From: Ferriphaselus sp. R-1
GTDB taxonomy: Bacteria; Pseudomonadota; Gammaproteobacteria; Burkholderiales; Gallionellaceae
Assembly (NCBI RefSeq): GCF_000746095.1
Contig: NZ_JQKP01000002.1
Coordinates: 62,001 to 126,000 of the forward strand
Direction: 5' to 3'
DNA: 64,000 nucleotides
A model generated the notes under the pieces. It saw only the letters and a list, made by a program, of their open reading frames with translations. It was not told where the DNA came from and did not search any database. Positions 20,312 through 29,059 of the stretch are shown one piece after another; position 1 is the stretch's first letter; each line of letters starts with the position of its first letter. The position numbers and the translations under genes were made by a program.

Positions 20312-20757
20312 TCTTCGACAAACTCTGCAACGCCGACCGCTACGCCGCGCTCCATCCCCTGTTCGCGGAGGCCTTTGACTACCTGCGTTTCACCGATTTC
20401 ATCCAGATCGAGAACGGGCGCTACCCGTTGCAAGGCGAGCGACTGATCGCCATCGTCGAGGGCGCTCAGGGACGCAGTCGCGAGAACGCGCCGCTGGAAC
20501 GGCATCGCCGTTACATCGACATCCAGTTCGTCTTGAGTGGTCACGACGAGATGGGCTGGCGGCCAGTGAGCGAGTGCCAGCAGCCGACCTGCGACTACAG
20601 CGCGGAGCGCGACATCCAGTTTTTCCGCGATGCGCCCGCCAGTTGGATCGGCACTCCGCCCGGCGCGTTCTGCATCTTCTTCCCCGAAGACGCGCACGCC
20701 CCGCTGGTGAGCGAGGGCGCGATCCGCAAAGTGATACTGAAAGTCGAAGCGGTCTAG
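20308..20757 (+). CDS. YhcH/YjgK/YiaL (DUF386) family protein
   Basis: This 149-residue cupin-like protein belongs to the family that includes the beta subunit of evolved beta-galactosidase and YhcH; a sugar anomerase role has been proposed for some members. Family marks are the N-terminal MIFDKL, HRRYIDIQFVLSG and FFPEDAHAPL, whose His and Glu residues are likely metal ligands. ATG 20308 overlaps the SPOR stop by 4 nt. It ends the plus-strand run and converges with ttcA 7 nt away. Confidence 0.88.
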   Translation: MIFDKLCNADRYAALHPLFAEAFDYLRFTDFIQIENGRYPLQGERLIAIVEGAQGRSRENAPLERHRRYIDIQFVLSGHDEMGWRPVSECQQPTCDYSAERDIQFFRDAPASWIGTPPGAFCIFFPEDAHAPLVSEGAIRKVILKVEAV

Positions 20758-20764
20758 CGGGCGG

Positions 20765-21613
20765 CTAGTCGTCGAAGGCGACATCGCCTTCATCCACCGT
20801 ATCACCCAGTTGCAGCGACTTGAAGTCGAACAGGCCGCTATCGAGCAGGTGGGAAGGCTTCACGTTCTGCATGGCGGTGAAGATGGTCTGGGTGCGGCCC
20901 GGATACTCGCGTTCCCAGTTGTTCAGCAGCTCCTTGATGTTCTGCCGTTGCAGGTTCTCCTGCGAGCCGCACAGATTGCACGGGATGATGGGGAACTCCA
21001 TGCTGCGGGCGTAGCGGGCGATGTCCTTTTCGGCGCAATAAGCCAGCGGACGGATGACGATGTGGTCGCCCTTGTCGGTGACCAGCTTGGGCGGCATGGC
21101 CTTGAGCTTGCCGCCGAAGAACATATTCAGGAACAGCGTCTCCACCATGTCGTCGCGATGGTGGCCCAGCGCAATCTTGTTCGCCCCCAGCTCGCCCGCC
21201 ACCTTGTAGATGATGCCGCGCCGCAGGCGCGAGCACAGCGAGCAGGTGGTCTTGCCCTCCGGGATCTTCTCCTTGACGATGGAATAAGTGTCCTGCGTCT
21301 CGATGTGGAACGGCACGCCGACCGTCTTCAGATAGTTCGGCAGCACGTCAGCGGGGAAGCCAGGCTGCTTCTGGTCGAGGTTCATCGCCACCACCTTGAA
21401 GGCTATGGGCGCGCGCTTTTGCAGCGTCAGCAGGATGTCCAGCAAAGTGTAGGAATCCTTGCCGCCGGACAGGCACACCATCACGGTGTCGCCCTCTTCG
21501 ATCATGTTGAAATCGGCGATGGCCTTGCCCACCTGATGTTCCAGCCTGCCCTTGAGACGGTTGAAATTGGTGGAGCGGGGCTCGAAATGGATGGTCTGGA
21601 TGGTGTCGGTCAT
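20765..21613 (-). CDS. ttcA: tRNA 2-thiocytidine(32) synthetase TtcA
   Basis: This 282-residue PP-loop ATPase thiolates C32 of certain tRNAs. The PP-loop is [16 protein letters not shown], and the iron-sulfur cysteines are in [10 protein letters not shown] and [13 protein letters not shown]. The start ATG 21613 is chosen; a TTG at 21622 would add three residues, and neither has a strong ribosome site. A 123-bp inverted-repeat element lies just upstream (21645-21767), between this gene and the SDR gene. Confidence 0.94.
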   Translation of the reverse strand: MTDTIQTIHFEPRSTNFNRLKGRLEHQVGKAIADFNMIEEGDTVMVCLSGGKDSYTLLDILLTLQKRAPIAFKVVAMNLDQKQPGFPADVLPNYLKTVGVPFHIETQDTYSIVKEKIPEGKTTCSLCSRLRRGIIYKVAGELGANKIALGHHRDDMVETLFLNMFFGGKLKAMPPKLVTDKGDHIVIRPLAYCAEKDIARYARSMEFPIIPCNLCGSQENLQRQNIKELLNNWEREYPGRTQTIFTAMQNVKPSHLLDSGLFDFKSLQLGDTVDEGDVAFDD

Positions 21614-21644
21614 TATGTTCAATCGTTCTGCTTAGTATTGGATC

Positions 21645-21767
21645 GTCATTCCGGCGTAGGCGGGAGCCCAGCAAATCAGAAAAACACCGGCGCAGCGGGG
21701 CAACGCTGATTTTGTCCGCTACGCGGAGTAGTTGTCCGGGCTGGATTCCGGCCTACTCCGGAATGAC
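21645..21767. repeat. 123-bp element with terminal inverted repeats (copy 1)
   Basis: Both ends carry arms of about 27 bp: GTCATTCCGGCGTAGGCGGG at the left and, at the right, CTGGATTCCGGCCTACTCCG followed by GAATGAC. The interior shares CAACGCTGATTTTGTCCGCT with the copy at 60304-60427. It ends 4 nt from the SDR stop codon. It has no coding capacity and so looks like a MITE or REP-type composite element. Confidence 0.8.
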
Positions 21768-21771
21768 GGGC

Positions 21772-22512
21772 TCATAAGTTCACGCTGCGTCCGCCGTCCA
21801 CCGCGATCACCTGTCCGGTGATGTAGGGCGCGTCGGCGATGAGAAAGCGCACGGTGCGGGCGATGTCGTCGGGCGTGCCTTCGCGTTTGAGCAGGGTGTG
21901 CGCGACGATCTTGCGGCGCGTTTCCTCGTCGTCCCAGCCGCCCTCTTCCGGCCACAGGATCACCCCCGGCGCGACCGCGTTGACCCGCACCTGCGGTGCC
22001 AGTTCCTGCGCCAGCCCCTTGGTCAGCGCCACCAGCCCAGCCTTGGCTACGCTGTACAGCAGGTGGCCGTGCATCGGGCGTTCGGCGTGGATGTCCACGA
22101 TGTTGACGATGGCCCCGTGCTGGCGACGCAGTTCCGCAGCTGCCGCTTGCGCCAGGAACAACGGCGCTTTCAGATTGGTGCCAACCAGGTCGTGCCAGTG
22201 CGCTTCGCCGGTCTCGGCCAGCGAAGCCGCATAGAAACTGGAAGCGTTGTTCACCAGCGCATCCAGCCGCCCGAAATGCTGCACTGCCGTCGCGACCAAG
22301 CCCGGCAAGGCCGCGCTGTCCAGCAGATCGGCCTGCACGCACAGCGCGGAACCGGCACGGCTGGCGTTCAGCTCATCGCGCAGCGCCTCCGCCTCGGCTG
22401 CCGACGCGCGGTAATGGATGGCCAAGTTCGCGCCCGCCGCGTGCAAGCGGCGGCAGATCGCCGCGCCCACGCGTTTCGCCCCCCCCGTCACCAATACCGT
22501 CTTGCCTTGCAT
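21772..22512 (-). CDS. Short-chain dehydrogenase, pteridine reductase-like (FolM type)
   Basis: This 246-residue SDR has the nucleotide motif VLVTGGAKRVGAAICRRL; the TGxxxRxG form is typical of pteridine reductases. It also has NNASSFY, the active-site YSVAKAG and the C-terminal ITGQVIAVDGGRS. FolM-type enzymes reduce dihydromonapterin or dihydrofolate. The start ATG 22512 has GGAG 5 nt upstream and excludes an upstream extension that is not SDR-like. It is divergent from the MidA-type gene, with 55 nt between the starts. Confidence 0.87.
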   Translation of the reverse strand: MQGKTVLVTGGAKRVGAAICRRLHAAGANLAIHYRASAAEAEALRDELNASRAGSALCVQADLLDSAALPGLVATAVQHFGRLDALVNNASSFYAASLAETGEAHWHDLVGTNLKAPLFLAQAAAAELRRQHGAIVNIVDIHAERPMHGHLLYSVAKAGLVALTKGLAQELAPQVRVNAVAPGVILWPEEGGWDDEETRRKIVAHTLLKREGTPDDIARTVRFLIADAPYITGQVIAVDGGRSVNL

Positions 22513-22567
22513 CTGCTCCGCCCCCCAAACTGCTAAACTTGCGCCCTGTTTCGAATTATACCTGACC

Positions 22568-23842
22568 ATGTCCGCCGCCACGCTCCCCGTTCCCAGCCCA
22601 GAAGCCCAAGCCCACAGCGCAAAACTCGTCGCCCTGATCGCCGCCGAGATTCAGAACCATGGCGGCTGGCTGCCGTTCTCGCGCTACATGGAGCTGGCCC
22701 TGTACGCGCCGGGGCTGGGCTATTACACGGCGGGCGCGCGCAAATTCGGCGTGGCGGGCGACTTCATCACCGCGCCGGAACTGTCGTCCCTGTTCGGCCG
22801 CACCCTGGCGCGGCAACTCGTCCAGATCATGCACGCCAGCTCGCCCCACATCCTGGAACTGGGCGCGGGCAGCGGCAAACTGGCGCTGGACATCCTGAGC
22901 GAGCTGGAAGTGCTGGGAGCCTTGCCGGAGCGCTATTCCATCCTCGAAGTCAGTGCCGACTTGCGCCAGCGCCAGCAGCAACTGATCGCCGAACGTCTGC
23001 CGCACCTCGCCGACCGGGTGCACTGGCTGGATGCGCTACCCGATACGATCAGCGGTGCCGTCATCGGCAACGAAGTGCTGGATGCGCTGCCGGTGCACTT
23101 GGTACATTGGCAGGCAGCAACCCTTCCCTCTCCCGCAGGGAGAGGGAGCGAGGGTGAGGGAGTTCACCAAGAATCAGGAAGCCTTGACCGAAAGTCCCCC
23201 ACCCCTCCCCTCCCCCGAAGCGAGATGGGGCAAGTGCTACTGGAGCGCGGCATCTCTCTCACCGAATCCGGCCAACTCTGCTGGCGGGAGCGCCCCATCA
23301 CCGACCCTGCCTTGCTCGCCGCCGCCCAGCGCATACAGGTTCCCGACGATTATCTGAGCGAGCTTCCGCTCGCCGCCAACGGCCTGATCACCAGCCTCGG
23401 CCAGCGCCTGCAACAAGGTGCGCTGCTGTTCATCGACTATGGTTTCGGCGCGCGCGAGTTCTATCATCCGCAACGCGATCGCGGCACGCTGATGTGCCAT
23501 TACCGCCACTACGCCCACGACGATGCGCTGTTCCTGCCCGGCTTGCAGGACATCACCGCCCACGTCGATTTCACCGCCGTGGCCGAGGCGGGCGTGGATG
23601 CCGGGCTGGAGTTCCTCGGCTACACCTCGCAAGCCTTCTTCCTCATCAACTGCGGCATCACCGATCTGCTGAACGAAATCTCGCCCGATGACGTGCGCGC
23701 CTACGCACCGCTCTCCGGCCAACTCCAGAAGCTGACCAGCCCCGCCGAGATGGGCGAGCTGTTCAAGGTCATCGCGCTGGGACGCGCGCTGGAAGCCCCG
23801 TTGCAAGGCTTCGGGCGGGGTGACCTGTCGCGCCTGCTGTGA
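22568..23842 (+). CDS. MidA/NDUFAF7-type SAM-dependent methyltransferase
   Basis: This 424-residue protein belongs to the family whose mitochondrial member methylates an arginine in complex I. Motifs are the N-terminal FSRYMELALYAPGLGYYTAG, GDFITAPELSSLFGR and the SAM loop ILELGAGSGKLALDIL, then GNEVLDALPVHLV and later LLFIDYGFGAREFYHP. Residues about 185-221 (starting TLPSPAGRGSEGEG) come from an in-frame palindromic repeat and interrupt the usual sequence between VHLVHWQ and VLLERG. The reading frame is kept, so the protein is probably functional. Confidence 0.88.
   Translation: MSAATLPVPSPEAQAHSAKLVALIAAEIQNHGGWLPFSRYMELALYAPGLGYYTAGARKFGVAGDFITAPELSSLFGRTLARQLVQIMHASSPHILELGAGSGKLALDILSELEVLGALPERYSILEVSADLRQRQQQLIAERLPHLADRVHWLDALPDTISGAVIGNEVLDALPVHLVHWQAATLPSPAGRGSEGEGVHQESGSLDRKSPTPPLPRSEMGQVLLERGISLTESGQLCWRERPITDPALLAAAQRIQVPDDYLSELPLAANGLITSLGQRLQQGALLFIDYGFGAREFYHPQRDRGTLMCHYRHYAHDDALFLPGLQDITAHVDFTAVAEAGVDAGLEFLGYTSQAFFLINCGITDLLNEISPDDVRAYAPLSGQLQKLTSPAEMGELFKVIALGRALEAPLQGFGRGDLSRLL
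23126..23230. repeat. Palindromic repeat inserted in frame in the MidA-type gene
   Basis: It begins with the hairpin CCCTCTCCC-GCA-GGGAGAGGG, continues with AGCGAGGGTGAGGG, and after about 35 nt ends with a complementary C-rich arm (CCCCCACCCCTCCCC then GATGGGG). The arrangement parallels the repeat pair at 8921-9009. The coding insertion spans about 37 codons, so the frame is kept. Confidence 0.75.
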
Positions 23843-25083
23843 ACCCCGCTCACCCCATGGACACCACCAGGACCGTCGCCGTCATCGGTGCAGGCCCCGC
23901 CGGGCTGATGGCCGCCGAAGTGCTGGCGCAGGGCGGCGCGCAGGTCACGGTGTTTGACGCCATGCCCAGCGCTGGGCGCAAATTCCTGATGGCGGGCAAG
24001 GGTGGCATGAACATCACCCACTCCGAGGCGTTCGATGCTTTTGTCACCCGCTACGGCGCGCGCCAGCCCGAGATCGAGCCGCTGCTGCGCGCCTTTCCAC
24101 CGGAAGACCTGCGTGCGTGGATTCATGGCCTCGGCGTGCAGACCTTCGTCGGCAGTTCTGGCCGCGTGTTTCCCACCGAGATGAAAGCCGCGCCGCTGCT
24201 ACGCGGCTGGCTGCACCGGCTGCGCGAGAGCGGCGTGCGCTTCGCCATGCGCCATCGCTGGCTGGGCTGGACGGACGACGGCAGCTTGCTTTTCGCAGAG
24301 CCGGAAGGCGAACACACGGTGCGCGCCGACGCAGTGGTACTGGCGCTTGGCGGCGGCAGTTGGGCGAAACTTGGTTCAGATGGTGCGTGGACTCCGCTGC
24401 TGGCCGGGCGTGGAGTAGAAGTCTCGCCGCTGCGCCCGTCCAACTGCGGCTTCGAGGTGGCGTGGAGCGAGCATTTCCGCAGCCGCTTTGCCGGAGAACC
24501 GCTGAAATCAGTGGCGGCCAGCTTCGGCGGCGCGCGCCGTCTGGGCGAATGCCTGATCGATGCCCACGGCATCGAAGGCGGACTGATCTACGCTCTTTCC
24601 ACCGCACTACGCGACGAGATCGAGCACACCGGACGCGCCACGCTGCATCTGGACTTACTGCCGGATTGGTCAGCAGAAAAAGTTGCCGCCGCCGTTGCCC
24701 ACCCGCGCGGCTCGCGCTCGCTCTCCAGTCACCTGCAAAGCCGTTTGGGTCTGAAAGGCGTGAAAGCCGGGCTGCTGCGCGAATGCCTGACGGCGGAGGA
24801 GTTCAACACACCTGCCCGCCTCGCCGCCGCCATCAAAGCCCTGCCACTGCCACTGCTCGCCCCGCGCCCGCTGGATGAAGCCATCAGCAGCGCAGGCGGC
24901 GTGCGCTTCGAGGCGCTGGATGCAAACTTGATGGTAAAGGAGCTACCCGGCGTATTCTGCGCGGGCGAGATGCTGGACTGGGAAGCCCCCACCGGGGGCT
25001 ATCTGCTCACTGCCTGCTTCGCCAGCGGCAAAGCCGCTGGGTCTGGCGCTTTGGACTGGCTCAGACCCAGTCGCGCGGTTTGA
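23839..25083 (+). CDS. BaiN/HI0933-like flavoprotein (NAD(P)/FAD-dependent oxidoreductase)
   Basis: This 414-residue protein begins with a FAD-binding motif [19 protein letters not shown], then [16 protein letters not shown], characteristic of the HI0933 family. Other marks are [19 protein letters not shown] and a C-terminal [19 protein letters not shown]. The reaction is not established for this subgroup. The GTG at 23839 overlaps the previous stop (GTGA); ATG 23857 is an alternative start. The 3' end overlaps the convergent hemF gene by 23 bp. Confidence 0.88.
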   Translation: MNPAHPMDTTRTVAVIGAGPAGLMAAEVLAQGGAQVTVFDAMPSAGRKFLMAGKGGMNITHSEAFDAFVTRYGARQPEIEPLLRAFPPEDLRAWIHGLGVQTFVGSSGRVFPTEMKAAPLLRGWLHRLRESGVRFAMRHRWLGWTDDGSLLFAEPEGEHTVRADAVVLALGGGSWAKLGSDGAWTPLLAGRGVEVSPLRPSNCGFEVAWSEHFRSRFAGEPLKSVAASFGGARRLGECLIDAHGIEGGLIYALSTALRDEIEHTGRATLHLDLLPDWSAEKVAAAVAHPRGSRSLSSHLQSRLGLKGVKAGLLRECLTAEEFNTPARLAAAIKALPLPLLAPRPLDEAISSAGGVRFEALDANLMVKELPGVFCAGEMLDWEAPTGGYLLTACFASGKAAGSGALDWLRPSRAV

Positions 25084-25975
25084 GGAAGGTGTCGTACAAC
25101 TCCGCTTCCGGCGTGCCCACTTCGGGCTGCCAGTCGTAGCGCCATTTCACCAGCGGCGGCATGGACAGCAGAATGGATTCGGTGCGACCATTGGATTGCA
25201 AGCCGAAGATAGTGCCGCGGTCGATGACCAGGTTGAACTCCACATAGCGCCCGCGACGGTACAGTTGGAAGTCGCGTTCGCGTTCGCCGTAGGGTGTGTC
25301 TTTGCGCTTTTCCAGCAGCGGCACATAGGCCGACAGGTAATGGTCGCCCACGCTTTGCTGGATAGCGAAACTGGTGTCGAAACCGGGCGCGTTTAGATCA
25401 TCGAAGAAGATGCCGCCCACGCCGCGCTGCTCGTTGCGGTGCTTGAGGTAGAAATACTCGTCGCACCATTTCTTGTACTTGGGGTGCAGTTCCGCGCCGA
25501 AAGGATCGAGCGCGTTCTTGCAGATCTGGTGGAAATGTACCGCGTCTTCCTCGAAGCCGTAGTAGGGCGTGAGGTCCATGCCGCCGCCGAACCAGAACAC
25601 CTTGTCGCCGTCCGGCTTGTGCGCCATGAACATGCGCACGTTGGCGTGCGAGGTTGGCGCATACGGGTTGCGCGGGTGCATCACCAGCGACACGCCCATC
25701 GCCTCCCAGCTGCATCCGGCCAACTCGGGGCGGTGCGCGGTGGCCGAGGCGGGCATCTTGTCGCCCTGCACATGCGAGAACGCCACCCCGCCGCGTTCCA
25801 GTACGTTGCCTTCCTCGATGATGCAGCTGATGCCTTCTCCCTTGCCGATACCGCCGGAGCCGGTCGCCCGCGTCCACTTGTCGCGCAGGAATTTCTTGCC
25901 GTCCACCTGCTCCAGCCTATCCACGATGAGCTCTTGCAGTTCGAGCAAGTATTGTTTTACGGCGGCACTATCCAT
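25061..25975 (-). CDS. hemF: Oxygen-dependent coproporphyrinogen III oxidase HemF
   Basis: This 304-residue cytosolic enzyme converts coproporphyrinogen III to protoporphyrinogen IX in heme synthesis. Motifs visible are [47 protein letters not shown] and [17 protein letters not shown]. Length matches the E. coli enzyme. ATG 25975 has AAGGAG 5-6 nt upstream. It follows tsaC on the same strand, with a small hairpin (25992-26016) between. The tail-to-tail overlap with the flavoprotein gene leaves no room for a normal terminator. Confidence 0.97.
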   Translation of the reverse strand: MDSAAVKQYLLELQELIVDRLEQVDGKKFLRDKWTRATGSGGIGKGEGISCIIEEGNVLERGGVAFSHVQGDKMPASATAHRPELAGCSWEAMGVSLVMHPRNPYAPTSHANVRMFMAHKPDGDKVFWFGGGMDLTPYYGFEEDAVHFHQICKNALDPFGAELHPKYKKWCDEYFYLKHRNEQRGVGGIFFDDLNAPGFDTSFAIQQSVGDHYLSAYVPLLEKRKDTPYGERERDFQLYRRGRYVEFNLVIDRGTIFGLQSNGRTESILLSMPPLVKWRYDWQPEVGTPEAELYDTFLKPRDWV

Positions 25976-25991
25976 GTTCTCTCCTTGAGTC

Positions 25992-26016
25992 GTCATTCCC
26001 GTCCGTGCGGGATGAC
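25992..26016. repeat. single REP-like hairpin between tsaC and hemF
   Basis: GTCATTCCCG and CGGGATGAC form a 9-bp stem with one bulge and a short loop. The arm is the same as the outer tip of the 123-bp elements, so it may be a solo end or a related REP unit. It could also attenuate transcription from tsaC into hemF. Confidence 0.6.
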
Positions 26017-26024
26017 GTTGTTGA

Positions 26025-26573
26025 CTAGTTTCGTACGATTCTACCACCCACCCACGCACGGATGGTCGAAGGCTTCCGGCGTCTGCCCACGCGCCCCGGC
26101 AGCACCTGAACCGACCCGCCGAACAAGCGTTGGCACTCGGCGTAGCTTCGAGTGGCGCGTCGCCCGCCGAGGTTCGCGCTGGTCGAGACCAGAGCCATGC
26201 CTGCCCGACGGCACAACTCCCTGGCCTCCGGATGCGCCGTCAGCCGCACCGCCAGCGTGTCGTGCTCGCCGCGTAGCCAGCGCGGACAGGATGGCCTCAC
26301 CGGCATCAGGTAAGTGATCGCTTGCGCGCCATCCTTCACCAGTCTCGCCTCGGCGGCGGCATCCAGCGGCTGCAGATAGCGGCGCAACTGGCGCGGCGCA
26401 CTGGCGATCAGGATCAACCCTTTCCTCTGCGGTCTGCCCTTCAGCTTCAGCAGCCGCAATACCGCATCCCGGTTGCGCGGATCGCAACCGAAGCCGTAGC
26501 ACGACTCGGTAGGATAGGCGACGAGGCCGCCGCGTTTGAGATGGGCAATCACTGCCGGGGATGGATGCACCAC
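26025..26573 (-). CDS. tsaC: Threonylcarbamoyl-AMP synthase (TsaC/Sua5/YrdC family)
   Basis: This 182-residue protein makes the intermediate for t6A37 in tRNAs that read ANN codons. The YrdC signature is clear: [55 protein letters not shown] and [11 protein letters not shown]. Length fits the short TsaC form, without the Sua5 C-terminal domain. No ATG fits; GTG 26573 is chosen because AGGAG lies 6 nt upstream (GTG 26570 is also possible). Proximity to hemF is a common arrangement in proteobacteria. Confidence 0.93.
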   Translation of the reverse strand: MVHPSPAVIAHLKRGGLVAYPTESCYGFGCDPRNRDAVLRLLKLKGRPQRKGLILIASAPRQLRRYLQPLDAAAEARLVKDGAQAITYLMPVRPSCPRWLRGEHDTLAVRLTAHPEARELCRRAGMALVSTSANLGGRRATRSYAECQRLFGGSVQVLPGRVGRRRKPSTIRAWVGGRIVRN

Positions 26574-26666
26574 AGAAAGCTCCTGAAAAACTGCGCGCAA
26601 TGATACCGGAATCGCCGCGCCGCCCGCGTTACAATGCCGTCCGAGCCACCCAACCGGAATCGCCGC

Positions 26667-26876
26667 ATGACCGAAGAACGCCTCGCCGACCTCGAAGCCA
26701 AGCTCACCTACCAGGAAGATTTGATCGAGGCGCTGAACAAAACGAGCTACCAGCAACAGCAAAGGCTGGAACAGCTCGATGCCATCGTCGAGGCGCTGGC
26801 CAGACAGGTCAGATCACTGGCCGAAGCAGGCGGTGACGGCAAGTCACCTGCCAGCGAGCGCCCCCCGCATTACTGA
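26667..26876 (+). CDS. slyX: SlyX-family protein
   Basis: This 69-residue soluble coiled-coil protein has the sequence pattern of SlyX: ERLADLEAKLTYQEDLIEAL, then QQQRLEQLDAIVEALARQVR, and ends with RPPHY. The function of SlyX is unknown. ATG 26667 gives the family start; the frame opens upstream with an unrelated Pro/Arg-rich stretch. It stands alone between divergent tsaC and the convergent FAD oxidase gene. TACAAT at 26630-26635 is a weak -10 candidate. Confidence 0.85.
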   Translation: MTEERLADLEAKLTYQEDLIEALNKTSYQQQQRLEQLDAIVEALARQVRSLAEAGGDGKSPASERPPHY

Positions 26877-26927
26877 CCTCCCGCACCATACGCACGCTGT
26901 TCGTGGCCGCACGAACCCGGCCACGAG

Positions 26928-28334
26928 TCAGATGACCTTGCCGGGGTTCATCAGACCGCGCGGATCCAGCGCCTGCTTCACGTTGCGCATCAGCTCCAGC
27001 TCCAGCCCGCTCTTGTAATGCGTGATCTCCTCGCGCTTCAACTGTCCTAGTCCGTGTTCGGCGCTGATGCTGCCGTCGAGTCTGGCGACGACCTCATAGA
27101 CGATGCGATTCACTTCCGGTTCATGCTGGGCGATGAAGGCCGCATTCTGCGCCGCGTCGAACAAGGAGGCGTTGTAGTGGATGTTGCCGTCGCCGATGTG
27201 GCCGAAGGCAACGATGCGGATACCGGGGTAGGCGGCGCGCAGGTCGGCGCTGGCCTGGGCGATAAACTCCGCCACGCGGCTGATCGGCACGGAGATGTCG
27301 TGCTTGATGCTCAGACCTTCGATCTTTTGCGCATCGCTGATGTTCTTGCGCAATTTCCACCAACGTTCAGCGTGATGCTTGTCGGCGGTGACGCTGGACT
27401 CCAGGATACCGTCGCCGAAAGCTTGCAGCGCCGCGCGCAGGGCGGTATCCAGCGGAGTCGCCAGCACATCCGACAGTTGGGTGATGACGATCCATTCGTG
27501 CGGACGGGCGAACGGCTCGTGCGTGTCCTGAATGTTCTTGAACACCAGATCGAGGCAGGAGCGCGAGATGATCTCGAAACCGCTGATCTTGTCGCCGCAG
27601 GCTGCACGCAGATGCGCCAGCAGCGCCACCGCCGTGGCCGGGTCGCGCACAGCGATGCAGGCGGTCGCCACGGCTTGCGGGCGCGGGAACAGTTTCAGTA
27701 CGGCGGCGGTGATGATACCCAGTGTGCCTTCCGCACCGATGAACAGATGTTTGAGGTCGTAGCCGGTGTTGTCTTTGCGCAGACGGCGTAGGCCGTTCCA
27801 GATGCGGCCATCCGGCAACACCACTTCCAGCCCCAGCACCAGATCGCGCGCGTTGCCGTAACGCAGCACGCCGATGCCGCCGGCGTTGGTGGACAGGTTG
27901 CCGCCGATCTCGCAGTGCGGCGCAATGGCGGTCAGCCCAAGCGGGAACAAGCGCCCGGCCTGATCCGCCGCCTCGTACAGCGCAGCCAGCTTGCAACCTG
28001 CTTCCACGGTCATGGTGTAGTCGGTGGCATCCACGTCGCGGATGCGGTTCAGGCGCGAGAGATTCAGCACCAGTTGCGGCGTGCCGTCCGCCAGCGGCAC
28101 TGAAGCGCCGCACAAGCTGGTGTTGCCGCCCTGCGGCACGATGGCGACACGCAGGCTGGCGCACAGCGCGACCACGGCGCTGACTTGTTGCGTGTCGGCG
28201 GGAAACACTACGGCCAGCGCATCGCCGGCATAGCGTCCGCGCCAGTCACGGCAATGGGGTTCGGCGGCAGCGCCGGTCAGCACATGGGACTGGCCGACGA
28301 TGTCGGCCAGTCGGGAGATCAGTTCATGGCTCAT
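26928..28334 (-). CDS. FAD-linked 2-hydroxyacid dehydrogenase (GlcD / D-2-hydroxyglutarate dehydrogenase-like)
   Basis: This 468-residue protein has a PCMH-type FAD-binding domain with IVPQGGNTSLCGASVP, GGNLSTNAGGIGVLRYGNARD and IGAEGTLGIITAAVLKLFP. The C-terminal FAD-oxidase domain has FGHIGDGNIHYN and SAEHGLGQLKREEI, the latter typical of D-lactate, D-2-hydroxyglutarate and GlcD-type enzymes. Substrate cannot be decided from sequence. The start ATG 28334 gives the family N-terminus; a long upstream open frame is not conserved-looking. No glcE/glcF genes are beside it, which slightly favours a stand-alone D-2-hydroxyglutarate or lactate dehydrogenase. Confidence 0.9.
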   Translation of the reverse strand: MSHELISRLADIVGQSHVLTGAAAEPHCRDWRGRYAGDALAVVFPADTQQVSAVVALCASLRVAIVPQGGNTSLCGASVPLADGTPQLVLNLSRLNRIRDVDATDYTMTVEAGCKLAALYEAADQAGRLFPLGLTAIAPHCEIGGNLSTNAGGIGVLRYGNARDLVLGLEVVLPDGRIWNGLRRLRKDNTGYDLKHLFIGAEGTLGIITAAVLKLFPRPQAVATACIAVRDPATAVALLAHLRAACGDKISGFEIISRSCLDLVFKNIQDTHEPFARPHEWIVITQLSDVLATPLDTALRAALQAFGDGILESSVTADKHHAERWWKLRKNISDAQKIEGLSIKHDISVPISRVAEFIAQASADLRAAYPGIRIVAFGHIGDGNIHYNASLFDAAQNAAFIAQHEPEVNRIVYEVVARLDGSISAEHGLGQLKREEITHYKSGLELELMRNVKQALDPRGLMNPGKVI

Positions 28335-28384
28335 GGCACACTGGGCACTCAGTTGTTCGAGGGCCTCATGATACCGCGCCTGTG

Positions 28385-29059
28385 CTATTCGATCGGCGGT
28401 TCCTGATCGATGCGCGCCCAGATGCGCCGTTTCCACAGGTAGAGCAGCACAGTCATGAAGGCCAGGTAGGCCAGCACATAGCTGCCCAGATGCTTGCGCT
28501 CGGCGGCGTGCGGGTCGGCAGCCCAGATCAGGAAGGCGCTGACATCCTTGGCCTGCGCCTGGATCCCTGCTTTTTGCTGGGCATCCGTGGCGGTAGCCAT
28601 GCCCAGCACGTCCGGCATGCGCGTTTCGGGGAAGACTGTGTTGCCCAACACTCCATCCTGAGTGTTGTGATAAGCCGTCAGGTAGGAGTACAGATAATGC
28701 CCGCCGCCTTCGCGCGCACTGGCCATCAAACTCAGGTCGGGAGGGACGACTCCGCCGAAGGATTCCTTGGCGGCCTCGTCCGACATCTGCGAGGCCAGCA
28801 CGGCATCCAGAGACTGACTGCCGCGCCACTCGTCGACCTTGTCCTTGCTCACGCCCAAATTGAGCAGATGGCGGTAGCGCAGGTATTTCAGGCCGTGGCA
28901 GCCATTGCAGTTGGTGGCGACGATCTCGGCACCGCGCACCAGCGCGGCCTTGTCCTCCGGCAGCGGGCTGTGGTCCAGCACGGCTTCATTGGCATGCGCC
29001 GCGCCGGGAGCCCATGCCAGCAGCAGGGCGGAAAAGGTGGCTAGTAACATCCTGATCAT
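28385..29059 (-). CDS. petC: Cytochrome c1 subunit of the bc1 complex
   Basis: This 224-residue protein has a signal peptide (MLLATFSALLLAWAPGAAHA), a heme c site CNGCH near residue 51 followed by GLKYLRYRHL, the likely axial Met region in ETRMPDVLGM, and a C-terminal membrane anchor (YVLAYLAFMTVLLYLWKRR). It passes electrons from the Rieske protein to soluble cytochrome c. It overlaps petB by 4 nt and completes petABC. Confidence 0.97.
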   Translation of the reverse strand: MIRMLLATFSALLLAWAPGAAHANEAVLDHSPLPEDKAALVRGAEIVATNCNGCHGLKYLRYRHLLNLGVSKDKVDEWRGSQSLDAVLASQMSDEAAKESFGGVVPPDLSLMASAREGGGHYLYSYLTAYHNTQDGVLGNTVFPETRMPDVLGMATATDAQQKAGIQAQAKDVSAFLIWAADPHAAERKHLGSYVLAYLAFMTVLLYLWKRRIWARIDQEPPIE

